32,366 nucleotides of DNA from Actinomycetota bacterium (GTDB lineage: Bacteria > Actinomycetota > Acidimicrobiia > Acidimicrobiales > Ilumatobacteraceae), in contig JAQCGT010000016.1 of assembly GCA_027730505.1 (NCBI GenBank), positions 1 to 32,366 on the forward strand, written 5' to 3'. The notes beneath the pieces were generated by a model, which was not told where the DNA came from, did no database searches, and saw nothing but the letters and a program-made list of their open reading frames with translations. This document shows, in pieces, positions 16,726-24,807 of the stretch. Both the position numbers and the translations under genes were made by a program. Each line of letters opens with the position of its first letter. Within the stretch, counting starts at the first letter, position 1.

Positions 16726-17502
16726 ATGGACATCAACGGAGTCAGCGCAGTCGTCACTGGTGGGGCCTCGGGTATCGGGGCCGCCGCCGCCCGCCAGTTG
16801 GCGGCCAAGGGAGCGAAGGTGGTCGTGGCCGACCTTCAAGAGGATGCCGGCCGTGCAGTCGCTGATGAGATCGGTGGGGCCTTCTGCAAGGTCGATGTCA
16901 CGAACACCGATGACATCGTCAATGCCGTCGAAATGGCCGTCAGCATGGGTCCGCTGCGGGTTCTGGTGAACTCGGCTGGTATCGGTTGGGCCCAGCGCAC
17001 CGTCGGCAAGGACGGCAGCTACGAGTCGGCGGCCAACCTCGACGCGTTCAAGAAGGTCATCGCGATCAACCTCATCGGCTCGTTCGACTGCATCCGCATC
17101 GCCGCCACCGCCATGAGCCGCACCGAGCCAGACCAGTACGGCGAGCGCGGCGCCATCGTCAACATCGCATCCGTTGCCGCCTTCGATGGCCAGATCGGTC
17201 AGGCCTCGTACTCGGCCTCGAAAGGTGGCGTCGTGGGCATGACCCTTCCTATCGCTCGTGACCTCGCCGCCGTGGGCGTGCGCGTCAATACCGTGGCCCC
17301 AGGCCTCATCGATACGCCGATCTACGGAGAAGGTGACGCCAGCGAGGCGTTCAAATCCAACCTTCAGCGCGGCGTGCTGTTCCCGCAGCGCCTCGGTGAC
17401 CCGAGCGAACTCGCATCGATGGTTCTCGAGTGTGTGACTAACAGCTACATGAACGCCGAGACGATTCGCGTCGACGGCGGCATCCGTATGCAGCCGAAGT
17501 GA
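16726..17502 (+). CDS. SDR dehydrogenase, 3-hydroxyacyl-CoA dehydrogenase type II-like
   Basis: Short-chain dehydrogenase/reductase, 258 aa. The nucleotide-binding motif TGGASGIG (11-18), VNSAG (81-85) and the catalytic Asn115, Ser149 (NIASV), Tyr162 and Lys166 (SYSASKGG) are all present. Asp36 after VVVA predicts NAD(H) preference. The insertion with ERGAIVNIASVAAFDGQIGQ is typical of the HSD17B10/3-hydroxyacyl-CoA dehydrogenase type II group, suggesting a role in acyl-CoA or steroid side-chain oxidation; substrate not proven. Convergent with argJ across a hairpin. Confidence 0.92.
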   Translation: MDINGVSAVVTGGASGIGAAAARQLAAKGAKVVVADLQEDAGRAVADEIGGAFCKVDVTNTDDIVNAVEMAVSMGPLRVLVNSAGIGWAQRTVGKDGSYESAANLDAFKKVIAINLIGSFDCIRIAATAMSRTEPDQYGERGAIVNIASVAAFDGQIGQASYSASKGGVVGMTLPIARDLAAVGVRVNTVAPGLIDTPIYGEGDASEAFKSNLQRGVLFPQRLGDPSELASMVLECVTNSYMNAETIRVDGGIRMQPK

Positions 17503-17516
17503 TTCCGAGGGTCAGC

Positions 17517-17543
17517 ACCTGATCGGGAGCGTCCCGGTCAGGT
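17517..17543. terminator. Bidirectional terminator hairpin between the SDR gene and argJ
   Basis: 12-bp stem (arms 17517-17528 and 17532-17543, one T:G pair) closing a GCG triloop. It overlaps the last codons of argJ and lies 14 bp after the SDR stop. No T-run follows, as in the U-poor hairpins common in actinobacteria. Confidence 0.65.
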
Positions 17544-18692
17544 CGTGTAGTCGGCGTTGATTCGCACGTAACCGTCGGTCAGATCACATCCCCACACGGT
17601 GGCCTGTCCATCAGCGATCGCCAGGCTCACGTGGATCACGACCTCAGGTCCACGGAGGTACGACGACAGCGACTCGAGGTCGCCGGCGGCGAGACGGCGC
17701 GGGTATACCTCGCTCTCGCCGAAACGGATGACGATCCGGTCAGGATCAAGGTCCTCGTCGTTGCATTTGCCGATCGCCATCGCCACACGTCCCCAGTTGG
17801 GATCGGCGCCATGCACTGCAGTCTTCACCAATGGCGAGTTGACGATCGATTTGGCGACGCGACGAGCCTGTTGATCATCTCGCGCCTCGTCGACGACGAC
17901 TTCGATCAGCGTCTCCGCACCCTCACCATCCGCCGCGATCTGTCGGGCGAGATCAGTGCACACGCGAGTCAGGGCCACCTCGAACTCCGTCAGGTCGACT
18001 TCTCCGGCAACGCCACTCGCCATGACCACGGCGGTATCACTCGTCGACGTGTCGGTGTCGACGCTCACACAGTTGAAGGTGCGGTCGACCACGCGTCGAA
18101 AGATCTTGTCGAGGTCGCTCGGGGTCACCTCCGCATCGGTCATGATCATTGCGATCATCGTCGCCATATCTGGTTCGATCATGCCCACGCCCTTGGCCAC
18201 TCCGGCCACGAAGGCGGGTCCGGCTCCGATGGTGGCACTCGATGTCTTCCGCACCGTGTCGGTGGTCATGATGCCTCGGGCCACGTCGTCGAGATTGGCC
18301 GCTGGTTCGCGCGGGTCGAGTCTATCGATGCCGGCACGGATCTTGTCCATTGGATACGGACGTCCGATGACACCCGTTGAAGCGATGAGTACGTCCGTTG
18401 CGTCACAGCCGATCAGAGCTGCGATCCGTTCAGCCACCTCAGCCGCATCAGCGGCACCTTGCGGCCCATTTGCAACGTTGGCATTCTTCGAGACGACGAT
18501 CATCGCCCGCGCTTGGCCATCTGCAATGTGTTGGCGTGACAGGGTGACGCTCGGGCCAGCGAATCGACTCTTGGTGAACACCCCGGCGACAGCACAGGCA
18601 GCATCACTGTGAATGAGGGTGAGATCGTCGCTGCCATCCTTGACGCCCACATTGGTGACACGACCATGAAAACCCTGGGGCAGCTCGCTCAT
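17538..18692 (-). CDS. argJ: ArgJ glutamate N-acetyltransferase
   Basis: Ornithine acetyltransferase, 384 aa. It recycles the acetyl group from N-acetylornithine to glutamate in arginine synthesis and may also use acetyl-CoA. The self-cleavage site is visible in AKGVGMIEPDMATMI; Thr178 would become the N-terminal nucleophile of the beta chain. STGVIGRPYPMDKI (105-118) and the C-terminal YVRINADYTT are family features. GAGGAG 3 bp before the ATG is a clear ribosome binding site. No other arg gene lies in the window, so it is separated from the usual argC-argB-argD cluster. Confidence 0.96.
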   Translation of the reverse strand: MSELPQGFHGRVTNVGVKDGSDDLTLIHSDAACAVAGVFTKSRFAGPSVTLSRQHIADGQARAMIVVSKNANVANGPQGAADAAEVAERIAALIGCDATDVLIASTGVIGRPYPMDKIRAGIDRLDPREPAANLDDVARGIMTTDTVRKTSSATIGAGPAFVAGVAKGVGMIEPDMATMIAMIMTDAEVTPSDLDKIFRRVVDRTFNCVSVDTDTSTSDTAVVMASGVAGEVDLTEFEVALTRVCTDLARQIAADGEGAETLIEVVVDEARDDQQARRVAKSIVNSPLVKTAVHGADPNWGRVAMAIGKCNDEDLDPDRIVIRFGESEVYPRRLAAGDLESLSSYLRGPEVVIHVSLAIADGQATVWGCDLTDGYVRINADYTT

Positions 18693-18767
18693 GTTCTCCT
18701 CGGTGGTGGCACGTCGAACAGGCGAGATGCTAGCGGTGGGCTGGCTCGCCGGGCTGGAGTAGCGCGA

Positions 18768-20018
18768 TCACACGCCGAGATCAGCGAGCACCGCCTCCGC
18801 ACATCGACGACCCGAGAACAGTGCTCCTTGGATCGAACCGGTGTCCCGGTGATCGCCGCAGACAAACACCTCGTCGCGCACCCGAACCGTCTGGCGTGGA
18901 CGCAACGGTGACGATTGATCGGGTTGTCCGTGGCGTATGCGGTCGGTGCGAAGGTGCCGCCAATCATCCACCATGTCGCCCCACCATCGGCGTGCCTGGG
19001 TCATGGCTCGCTGTTCCACGTCGGGGCCGATATCCCCGGGTGTGGCAAGTGCGATCAGGTGTCGACCTTCGGGGGCGTACGACGGCGCCACATCGCTCAT
19101 TACAGCGGCGTTGAGCACCGGAGTGGTGTCGTCGCCCGCCAGAACGATGCGGCGGCCGCGTACAGGCGGCTTCGGAATGTCAAACCAGATGCAACCAGCT
19201 GTCCGAGAACCGGGATCCTCGATTTCGAGGAGACGTGATGCCTCTGGGCCTTCTGTCGCAACGACGACGCGTCGGGCGGCAATATCTCCCGACTCGGTTT
19301 GGACGCTGCCCTTGGCCAACGCAAGGGCTTTCGTCTCGAAGCGGACGGTGTCCGCTGGAAGCCGGCTTGCGATCAGCTTCGGCAGTGCTCCCATGCCCTC
19401 TGCCGGCACGCCTGCGGATCCGACCAACAGCATCCGCATGATGACATCAAACATCCGAACGCTGGTTGCCAGCTTCGGGTCGAGTTGCACGCCTCCCACG
19501 AATGGTCGAAGAAATGCGCTGATGAACCGATCGGAGAATCCCATGAGGGGCAGCGCATCCGCGGTCGGCACATCGGTTCCGCGCAGAAGATCAGCGGGTG
19601 CAGTGGTTGTCAGCCGACGCCGAAGGTGCCAGAGGTACCAGAGGTCGGCCAGCGAAGCGATTCCGCCCGGCATTGCCGTTCGCACTGAGGCCGGCAGATC
19701 CTTTGGTGCGCGAAAGGGATCCGAGATCACATCGGATCGGTTCGGACGCACGACCACGGCGCCAGGTGCAAACTCTCGGAGTGCGAGTTCGTCACGACTC
19801 GCGTACAGGTCAAGTTCGGGATAGGCCGTGAGGAGGACTTGGAATCCGCGATCGAGCAGGAAGCCGTCCACACGATCGGTTCTGACCCGCCCGCCAACGG
19901 CATCGGAGGCCTCGATGATTATCGCATCGACGCCCCGTCGGACCAGGGTTGTCGCACATGCGAGACCCGCAAGTCCGGCACCGACGATCACCACCGGTGC
20001 CTCGGTGCCTCGAGTCAT
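18768..20018 (-). CDS. FAD-dependent amine-oxidase/phytoene-desaturase-like oxidoreductase
   Basis: 416 aa flavoprotein. The N-terminal dinucleotide-binding motif is VIVGAGLAGLACA (10-22), followed by an acidic residue in IIEASDAVGGRVRT, the hallmark of the amine oxidase/protoporphyrinogen oxidase/phytoene desaturase superfamily. The C terminus has VFVCGDHRDTGSIQGALFSG, which closes the FAD site. The substrate is unknown; the motif set does not single out HemY or CrtI. Its ATG overlaps the stop of the TIGR01777-type gene by 4 bp, so the two are co-translated. A 75-bp gap follows before argJ. Confidence 0.9.
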   Translation of the reverse strand: MTRGTEAPVVIVGAGLAGLACATTLVRRGVDAIIIEASDAVGGRVRTDRVDGFLLDRGFQVLLTAYPELDLYASRDELALREFAPGAVVVRPNRSDVISDPFRAPKDLPASVRTAMPGGIASLADLWYLWHLRRRLTTTAPADLLRGTDVPTADALPLMGFSDRFISAFLRPFVGGVQLDPKLATSVRMFDVIMRMLLVGSAGVPAEGMGALPKLIASRLPADTVRFETKALALAKGSVQTESGDIAARRVVVATEGPEASRLLEIEDPGSRTAGCIWFDIPKPPVRGRRIVLAGDDTTPVLNAAVMSDVAPSYAPEGRHLIALATPGDIGPDVEQRAMTQARRWWGDMVDDWRHLRTDRIRHGQPDQSSPLRPRQTVRVRDEVFVCGDHRDTGSIQGALFSGRRCAEAVLADLGV

Positions 20019-20923
20019 CTCGATTCCCGAGATACGAGATGGCTGAACGCCTCTGCGATCTCGCGATGGGAAAACGTAAAGCCATCGCTCTCGAGAACAT
20101 TGGGAAGCACCCGTTGTCCTGTGAGAAGGAGCGCCTCGGCGAGCTCTGGGCCGAGTAGGAGCTTCGGGCCGAACCCTGGCACCGGAATGAGAGCTGGCCG
20201 CTTGACCGCCTTGGCAAGGGCAACGGTGAATTCGGCGTTCGTCACCGGGTTGGGAGCCGTGAGATTGACGGGTCCCACGACGTCACTCGACAGAAGGTGG
20301 ATGATTGCGCCGACTTCGTCATCGATTGAGATCCAGCTCTGCCATTGGCGGCCCGAGCCCATGCGGCCACCGAGTCCGAATCTGAACAGCGGAAGGAGTT
20401 TCGCGAGAGCCCCACCACGTGGACTCAAGACGATGCCCGTTCGCAGCAGAGCGACCGAGATGCCAGCTTCGGTAGCGGCTGCTGCCGCCGACTCCCATTC
20501 GACGCAGACATCGGCCAGAAAGCCAGATCCAACGGTCGATGACTCATTGAGTTCTTCGTCGCCCCTCGCGCCGTAGTAACCGATTGCCGAACCGTTCAGA
20601 AGACGCCGAGGACCGCCATCGACGGAGGCCTGCGCCATCGCCGAGGCCAACAACGAGGTGGTCATGGTGCGGCTTTCGAGGATCGTGCGCTTGTAGGCGC
20701 TCGTCCAGCGGCGATCACCTATTCCTGCGCCGGAGAGATTCACGACGACGTCCAGCCCGATCAGCGAGGCGGGGTCAAGCACGCCGGCGGACGGATCCCA
20801 GTGGATCTCGCCTGGACCCGCCGGTCGGCGTACAACCGGAACGACCTCGTCGCCACGGGCACGAAGTGCATCTGCAAGGTGGCTTCCGATGAGTCCGGTG
20901 GAACCTGTGATGGCGATACGCAT
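20015..20923 (-). CDS. TIGR01777-family SDR epimerase
   Basis: 302 aa, extended SDR of the TIGR01777 (SDR39U1/YfcH) group. The Rossmann motif is ITGSTGLIGSHLADAL at the N terminus; VVNLSGAGIGDRRWT and GSAIGYYGARGDEELNE are family signatures, and LLRTGIVLSPRGGALAKL follows. The function of this family is poorly known. In Mycobacterium tuberculosis a member (Rv2216) sits between dlaT and lipB, so its nearness here to the E2 and LipBA genes is probably conserved context. TAGGTT 6 bp before the ATG suggests its own start site. Confidence 0.92.
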   Translation of the reverse strand: MRIAITGSTGLIGSHLADALRARGDEVVPVVRRPAGPGEIHWDPSAGVLDPASLIGLDVVVNLSGAGIGDRRWTSAYKRTILESRTMTTSLLASAMAQASVDGGPRRLLNGSAIGYYGARGDEELNESSTVGSGFLADVCVEWESAAAAATEAGISVALLRTGIVLSPRGGALAKLLPLFRFGLGGRMGSGRQWQSWISIDDEVGAIIHLLSSDVVGPVNLTAPNPVTNAEFTVALAKAVKRPALIPVPGFGPKLLLGPELAEALLLTGQRVLPNVLESDGFTFSHREIAEAFSHLVSRESR

Positions 20924-20929
20924 ACCGAC

Positions 20930-20935
20930 AACCTA
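20930..20935 (-). promoter_or_regulatory. Candidate -10 element of the TIGR01777 gene
   Basis: TAGGTT on the minus strand, 6 bp before ATG 20923; no ribosome binding site. Confidence 0.45.
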
Positions 20936-20971
20936 CGGTTCCTCGGCGGTGCTGGGTCGATCCTGCTCCAA

Positions 20972-21577
20972 TCAGGAGTCCAACAGCTCCGCCAGCGTCT
21001 CCTCATCGATTGCATCCCTGATCGTCGTGACCTCGCCGTCCGGCGAGATAAGAACAGCGGCCGGTTGGTAGGGGATGCCGAAACGCTCGTAGACGCTGCC
21101 TGCCGTATCGTCAATCTGCGGAAAGCTCAGCCCACCCTCATCGATGAAGTCTTGGTAGGTAGCGCGATCTCCCGACCACCCAACACCGACGATCGATGTG
21201 TCGGCGGGTGCGTTCCTCCATGCCGCCTCGACCGAGGGGGCTTCTGTCATACACGTGAGTCAATATGGAGCCCAGAACCACAAGAGGACCTGTTGGCCCG
21301 TGAACGTCGCCATGTCGATCGAACCGCCTCCGATCAGGGGAGCGCTCCAATCAAGACCGTCTGGAACGTCGATCGCGTCGGGCGCAGTGCTCGATGGTTG
21401 CCGGTCGTCGGATCCGCTGTCGCCTTCGCCGCTTACGCCGCTGAGGGTTGTGCCTGCAGCCGCAGTCGTTGCAGTTGTTCGATCGGACGACGGGACAGTT
21501 CCGACCGAGGAGTCAGGAGCGCATCCGACGGCGACGATCAGCGCGAGGGCAACCGTGACTAGGCAACGTCTCAACAC
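20972..21577 (-). CDS. TlpA-like thioredoxin lipoprotein, probable selenoprotein (UxxC)
   Basis: One frame encodes 201 aa if the UGA at 21260-21262 is read as selenocysteine. It begins with a lipoprotein signal (LVTVALALIVAVGC, Cys19) and a Ser/Thr-rich linker (~20-75). The thioredoxin/TlpA fold follows: VLLWFWAPY-U-LTC-MTEAPSV, with Sec106 exactly where the first Cys of CxxC belongs and Cys109 as the second. Downstream come GVGWSGD, FPQIDD and the cis-Pro loop IPYQPAAVLISPDG. The frame stays open on both sides of the UGA. A hairpin with a GGUC loop lies 26 nt after it. Other genes here stop at UGA, so general recoding is excluded. Alternatives: nonsense mutation or base error. The GTG start has TATCGT 6 bp upstream. 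Confidence 0.82.
21222..21241 (-). promoter_or_regulatory. Candidate bacterial SECIS hairpin
   Basis: Minus-strand GCCCCCTCGGTCGAGGCGGC folds into a stem of four pairs, one C:C mismatch and three pairs, capped by GGUC. The loop begins 27 nt after the UGA. E. coli fdhF has the same GGUC apical loop, which SelB binds; the spacing falls in the known bacterial range. Confidence 0.7.
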
Positions 21578-21583
21578 GACCTC

Positions 21584-21589
21584 ACGATA
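21584..21589 (-). promoter_or_regulatory. Candidate -10 element of the selenoprotein gene
   Basis: TATCGT on the minus strand, 6 bp before GTG 21577. GAGG lies 5 bp before a TTG at 21574, so that codon is a possible SD-driven start. Confidence 0.45.
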
Positions 21590-21624
21590 TCCAACAGGTC
21601 GTTGGGGCTCTCTGCTGTGCTCCT

Positions 21625-21630
21625 TAGTCT
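21625..21630 (+). promoter_or_regulatory. Candidate -10 element of the lpd-E2-lipBA run
   Basis: TAGTCT, 8 bp before GTG 21639, back to back with the selenoprotein promoter. Confidence 0.4.
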
Positions 21631-21638
21631 CGTGAGCA

Positions 21639-22052
21639 GTGAAGACGAGAACTCTCTTGATGTTGTCCCTCGTATGCGCAATCGCCATCACCGGAGCCGG
21701 CGTAGGACTCTTTCTCCAGATTCGCGCCGAACCCGAGGCCTCCCCGGTCGCTCGGCAGGGTGAGGAGGTCCGCGTGGGCGATCTGTCGGTGACGCTGATA
21801 GCGGCAGAAGAGCAGGTCGGTCAGGTTGTTGTGACGCTTGAACTCGGTGGCGTGGATGATCGAGTGGTGACCGACGTTCTGACGTTGGTCGCAGCGGGTG
21901 AGACGTTCCCGGTGAGCGGCGGAGACTGTGACCCGGCGACAATCGAACCTCGCCGTTGCGAGGCGAGGTTCAAACGCGTTGAGTCCGAGAATCTCGTCCT
22001 GGTCGTCCGGCGCGGGGAACAAGTGCGTCGCTGGGTATTGCCGGCCGGCTGA
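21639..22052 (+). CDS. Membrane-anchored or secreted protein of unknown function
   Basis: 137 aa, not recognised. An N-terminal signal anchor (TRTLLMLSLVCAIAITGAGVGLFL, shown here in part: ~3-26) is followed by an extracytoplasmic beta-rich domain, RVGDLSVTLIAAEEQVG, VVVTLELGGVDD and VLTLVAAGETFPV. Two cysteines (GGDCDPATIEPRRCEARF) could form a disulfide. The layout resembles small immunoglobulin-like or DUF4352-like exported domains, but this is only a resemblance. GTG start at 21639; 21 bp before lpd and divergent from the thioredoxin-like lipoprotein, whose redox role could include this disulfide. Confidence 0.75.
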   Translation: MKTRTLLMLSLVCAIAITGAGVGLFLQIRAEPEASPVARQGEEVRVGDLSVTLIAAEEQVGQVVVTLELGGVDDRVVTDVLTLVAAGETFPVSGGDCDPATIEPRRCEARFKRVESENLVLVVRRGEQVRRWVLPAG

Positions 22053-22059
22053 TCGGCGA

Positions 22060-22065
22060 TACCGT
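22060..22065 (+). promoter_or_regulatory. Candidate -10 element of lpd
   Basis: TACCGT, 8 bp before ATG 22074; no ribosome binding site, supporting this ATG over an in-frame TTG at 22068. Confidence 0.4.
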
Positions 22066-22073
22066 GTTTGGCG

Positions 22074-23471
22074 ATGTCTGAGCCATACGATCTGATCGTC
22101 GTCGGCGGTGGTCCAGGTGGCTACTCCGCAGCCCTCTACGCGGCATCGGCAGGCCTCTCTGTCGCCCTTGTCGAGAAGGACCGGCTGGGCGGTACGTGCC
22201 TGAACAGGGGATGTATCCCCGCCAAGGCATTCTTGGAGACCGCCGCCGTGAACAGGCATGTGTCTCACGCGGACCAATTCGGCATCGTGACCTCTGCCCC
22301 GACGGTCGACTTCTCGGTCACGCAGAGCCGTAAGCAACGGATCGTTGACGGACTCGTCGCTGGAATCGCTGGAATGTGCAAGGCCCGCAAGGTGACGGTG
22401 CTCTCAGGGTCTGGTTCGCTTCGTCCAGGGAGACGAGTCCACATCGCGCAGGGCGACGGATCCTCAACCGACATCGAAGGGCGGTTCGTGCTGCTCGCCG
22501 CTGGATCGGTGCCTCGGACGATTCCCGGATTCGAACGAGGCGGGCCCGTCATGACGAGCGATGAGGTGCTCGATCTCGACAAGGTTCCTGAGCGGATCGC
22601 GGTGATCGGCGGCGGAGCCATCGGATGCGAGTTCGCATCGACATTTGCCGACCTCGGGGCGATGGTGACCTTGCTCGAGGGGTTGCCCAAGATCTTGCCG
22701 GGTCTCGACACCGATGTCGCCAACGTCGTGGTGAAGAGCTTCAAGCGGAAGGGAATCGACATCCGCACCGGGGTTCGCGTGAACGGTCACACGCCGAACG
22801 CAACGGGCACCACGGTGCACGTTGAAGGTGGGGAGGACATCGAGGTCGATGCCGTGGTGGTGTCTGTCGGACGTCGCCCTTACGCCGACGAACTGGGGCT
22901 CGAGGCGACGATGGTCGAGGTCGACGATCGTGGTTTCGTCGTAGTCGACGAGTTCTGCCGGACGGCTGATGACGGGGTGTACGCCGTTGGCGATCTGATC
23001 AACACCCCGCAACTCGCTCATGTCGCGTACGCAGAGGCGATCTTGGTCGTCAAGCATCTGCTCGGCGAGTCACCGATTCCAGTAGATCATCGCCGTGTTC
23101 CTTGGGCGATCTACTGTCATCCGGAGGTCGCGTGGGCGGGGCCGGGCGAAGAGCAGGCCAAGGCTGAGGGTCTCGACGTTGTTGTCGGGAAGCACCCCTT
23201 CAAATACAACAGCCGGGCTCAGATCCTTGGCGAGACCGAGGGCCTGGTGAAGGTGATTGCGCGGCGTGAGGCTGATGGATCAGCTGGTCAGGTCCTTGGC
23301 GTCCACATGGTTGGACCATGGGTGACCGAGCAACTGTCGGGTGGATACTTGGCGGTGAACTGGGAGGCGACGGTGGCGGAAGTCGCCGAGTTCATCCAGC
23401 CGCATCCGAGTCTGAGTGAATTGTTCGGAGAGACGATGCTCTCCATGACCGGTCGGTCGTTCAACGGCTGA
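22074..23471 (+). CDS. lpd: Dihydrolipoyl dehydrogenase (E3)
   Basis: FAD/NAD flavoprotein disulfide reductase that reoxidises dihydrolipoyl-E2, 465 aa. The FAD motif is VVGGGPGGYSAALYAA, the redox disulfide is GGTCLNRGCIPAK (Cys42, Cys47), the NAD motif is IAVIGGGAIGCEFAS and the second FAD contact is GVYAVGDLI. The C-terminal base pair from the partner subunit is in PHPSLSE (His444, Glu449). It is the first enzyme gene of the run lpd - E2 - lipBA, with 19 bp to the E2 gene, so it serves the pyruvate and/or 2-oxoglutarate complex. Confidence 0.95.
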   Translation: MSEPYDLIVVGGGPGGYSAALYAASAGLSVALVEKDRLGGTCLNRGCIPAKAFLETAAVNRHVSHADQFGIVTSAPTVDFSVTQSRKQRIVDGLVAGIAGMCKARKVTVLSGSGSLRPGRRVHIAQGDGSSTDIEGRFVLLAAGSVPRTIPGFERGGPVMTSDEVLDLDKVPERIAVIGGGAIGCEFASTFADLGAMVTLLEGLPKILPGLDTDVANVVVKSFKRKGIDIRTGVRVNGHTPNATGTTVHVEGGEDIEVDAVVVSVGRRPYADELGLEATMVEVDDRGFVVVDEFCRTADDGVYAVGDLINTPQLAHVAYAEAILVVKHLLGESPIPVDHRRVPWAIYCHPEVAWAGPGEEQAKAEGLDVVVGKHPFKYNSRAQILGETEGLVKVIARREADGSAGQVLGVHMVGPWVTEQLSGGYLAVNWEATVAEVAEFIQPHPSLSELFGETMLSMTGRSFNG

Positions 23472-23490
23472 TTGAGACGACGGAGGAACC

Positions 23491-24807
23491 ATGGCAGATG
23501 TGACGCTTCCCCAACTCGGGGAGACGGTGACCGAGGGAACGATCACCCAGTGGTTCAAGAAGGTGGGCGACACCGTCGCTGCCGATGAACCGCTCTTCGA
23601 GGTATCGACCGACAAGGTGGACACCGAAGTGCCGAGCCCGATCGCCGGAGTGGTGACGGAGATTCGTGTTGCTGAGGGAGACACCATCGATGTCGGAACC
23701 GTTGTTGCCGTGGTGGGCGACAGCGCAGCGGCTGTAACCCCGGCTGCTGCACCAGCGCCTGCCCCGGCTCCGGCTCCAGCCCCGGCTCCTGCGCCAGCCC
23801 CGGCTCCGGCTCCTGCGCCAGCCCCGGCTCCGGCAGCCGATGGCGCTGCTGATCCCCGATTGCTCTCGCCAGTCGTGCGGCGGCTTGTCAATGAGCATGG
23901 CCTCGATCCGTCGACGATCGCTGCCACCGGTGCGGGTGGGCGCATCACCCGCGAGGACGTTCTCGACCACATCGACGGGCTTGCATCAGGCGGTGCCGCG
24001 ACCGCCCCGGTGACCGCTGCGCCTGCCCCGGCCTCTGCGCCCACCCCGGAACCAACCGTGTCAACGCCGAGGCCAACGCCAATTTCGAGTGGTGACCGCG
24101 AGCAGGCCGTACCACTGTCAAAGATCCGGAGGCTTACCGGCGATCACATGGTTGCGAGCAAAGCCACCTCACCGCACGCCTTCAGCGTCGTCGAGATCGA
24201 CTTCGCCAATGTCGATGTTGCACGGGCAGCCGTCAAGTCAGAGTTCAAGGCCCAAGAGGGCTTTTCGCTGACTTATCTGCCGTTCGTGGCTCGAGCGATA
24301 GTCGATGCGCTGGCTGAATTCCCGCACCTCAACGCAAGCGTCGTTGGCGATGATCTCGTGGTGCACGGGTATGTCGATCTGGGCATTGCCGTCGACCTCG
24401 ACCATGACGGACTTCTTGCTCCGGTCGTTCGGAGTGCGGAAACGAAGCGGTTGCGTGCCATTGCCCATGAGATCCGCGATCTCGCCGACCGTGCTCGCGC
24501 GCGGCGACTTGCTCCCGACGAGATCCAAGGTGGCACCTTCACGATCTCCAACAACGGCTCGGCGGGTTCGGTATTGACGATGCCGATCATCAATCAGCCA
24601 CAGGTAGCCATCATTTCGACTGACGCGGTTGTTCGTCGGCCGGTGGTCGCACGCCTTTCCGACGGCACCGAGGCGATCGTCGTGCACCCAGTCGGCAACC
24701 TTGCCATGAGCTGGGATCACCGTGCCTTCGACGGCGCCTATGCCGCAGGCTTCCTCGTGCGTGTCAAAGAGATCCTGGAGGGTCGTGACTGGTCAGGGGA
24801 GCTCTGA
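23491..24807 (+). CDS. Dihydrolipoamide acyltransferase (E2 of a 2-oxoacid dehydrogenase complex)
   Basis: 438 aa core of a 2-oxoacid dehydrogenase complex. One lipoyl domain (1-77) has the lipoylated Lys42 in VSTDKVDTEVPSP. An Ala-Pro linker of 14 AP pairs follows (87-114), then the E1/E3-binding domain (~122-162; SPVVRRLVNEHGLDP, GAGGRITREDVL). After a second Ala/Pro-rich linker comes the catalytic domain, ending WDHRAFDG (His410, Asp414). GGAGGA before the ATG is a good ribosome binding site. In related actinobacteria one SucB/DlaT-type E2 serves AceE, so acetyl transfer is likely; succinyl transfer is the alternative. Confidence 0.94.
   Translation: MADVTLPQLGETVTEGTITQWFKKVGDTVAADEPLFEVSTDKVDTEVPSPIAGVVTEIRVAEGDTIDVGTVVAVVGDSAAAVTPAAAPAPAPAPAPAPAPAPAPAPAPAPAPAPAADGAADPRLLSPVVRRLVNEHGLDPSTIAATGAGGRITREDVLDHIDGLASGGAATAPVTAAPAPASAPTPEPTVSTPRPTPISSGDREQAVPLSKIRRLTGDHMVASKATSPHAFSVVEIDFANVDVARAAVKSEFKAQEGFSLTYLPFVARAIVDALAEFPHLNASVVGDDLVVHGYVDLGIAVDLDHDGLLAPVVRSAETKRLRAIAHEIRDLADRARARRLAPDEIQGGTFTISNNGSAGSVLTMPIINQPQVAIISTDAVVRRPVVARLSDGTEAIVVHPVGNLAMSWDHRAFDGAYAAGFLVRVKEILEGRDWSGEL
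23749..23832 (+). repeat. Ala-Pro tandem repeat in the E2 linker
   Basis: 28 codons giving 14 Ala-Pro pairs. At DNA level units of 18, 18 and 24 bp begin with GCCCCGGCTCC. Such a tract makes a stiff, extended swinging linker and may vary in length between strains. Confidence 0.85.

Noticed and set aside
21260-21262. The TlpA-like gene as a pseudogene split by a nonsense codon
   Set aside because: The only lesion is a UGA exactly at the redox Cys, the frame is otherwise intact, and a SECIS-like hairpin follows. Kept only as the alternative.
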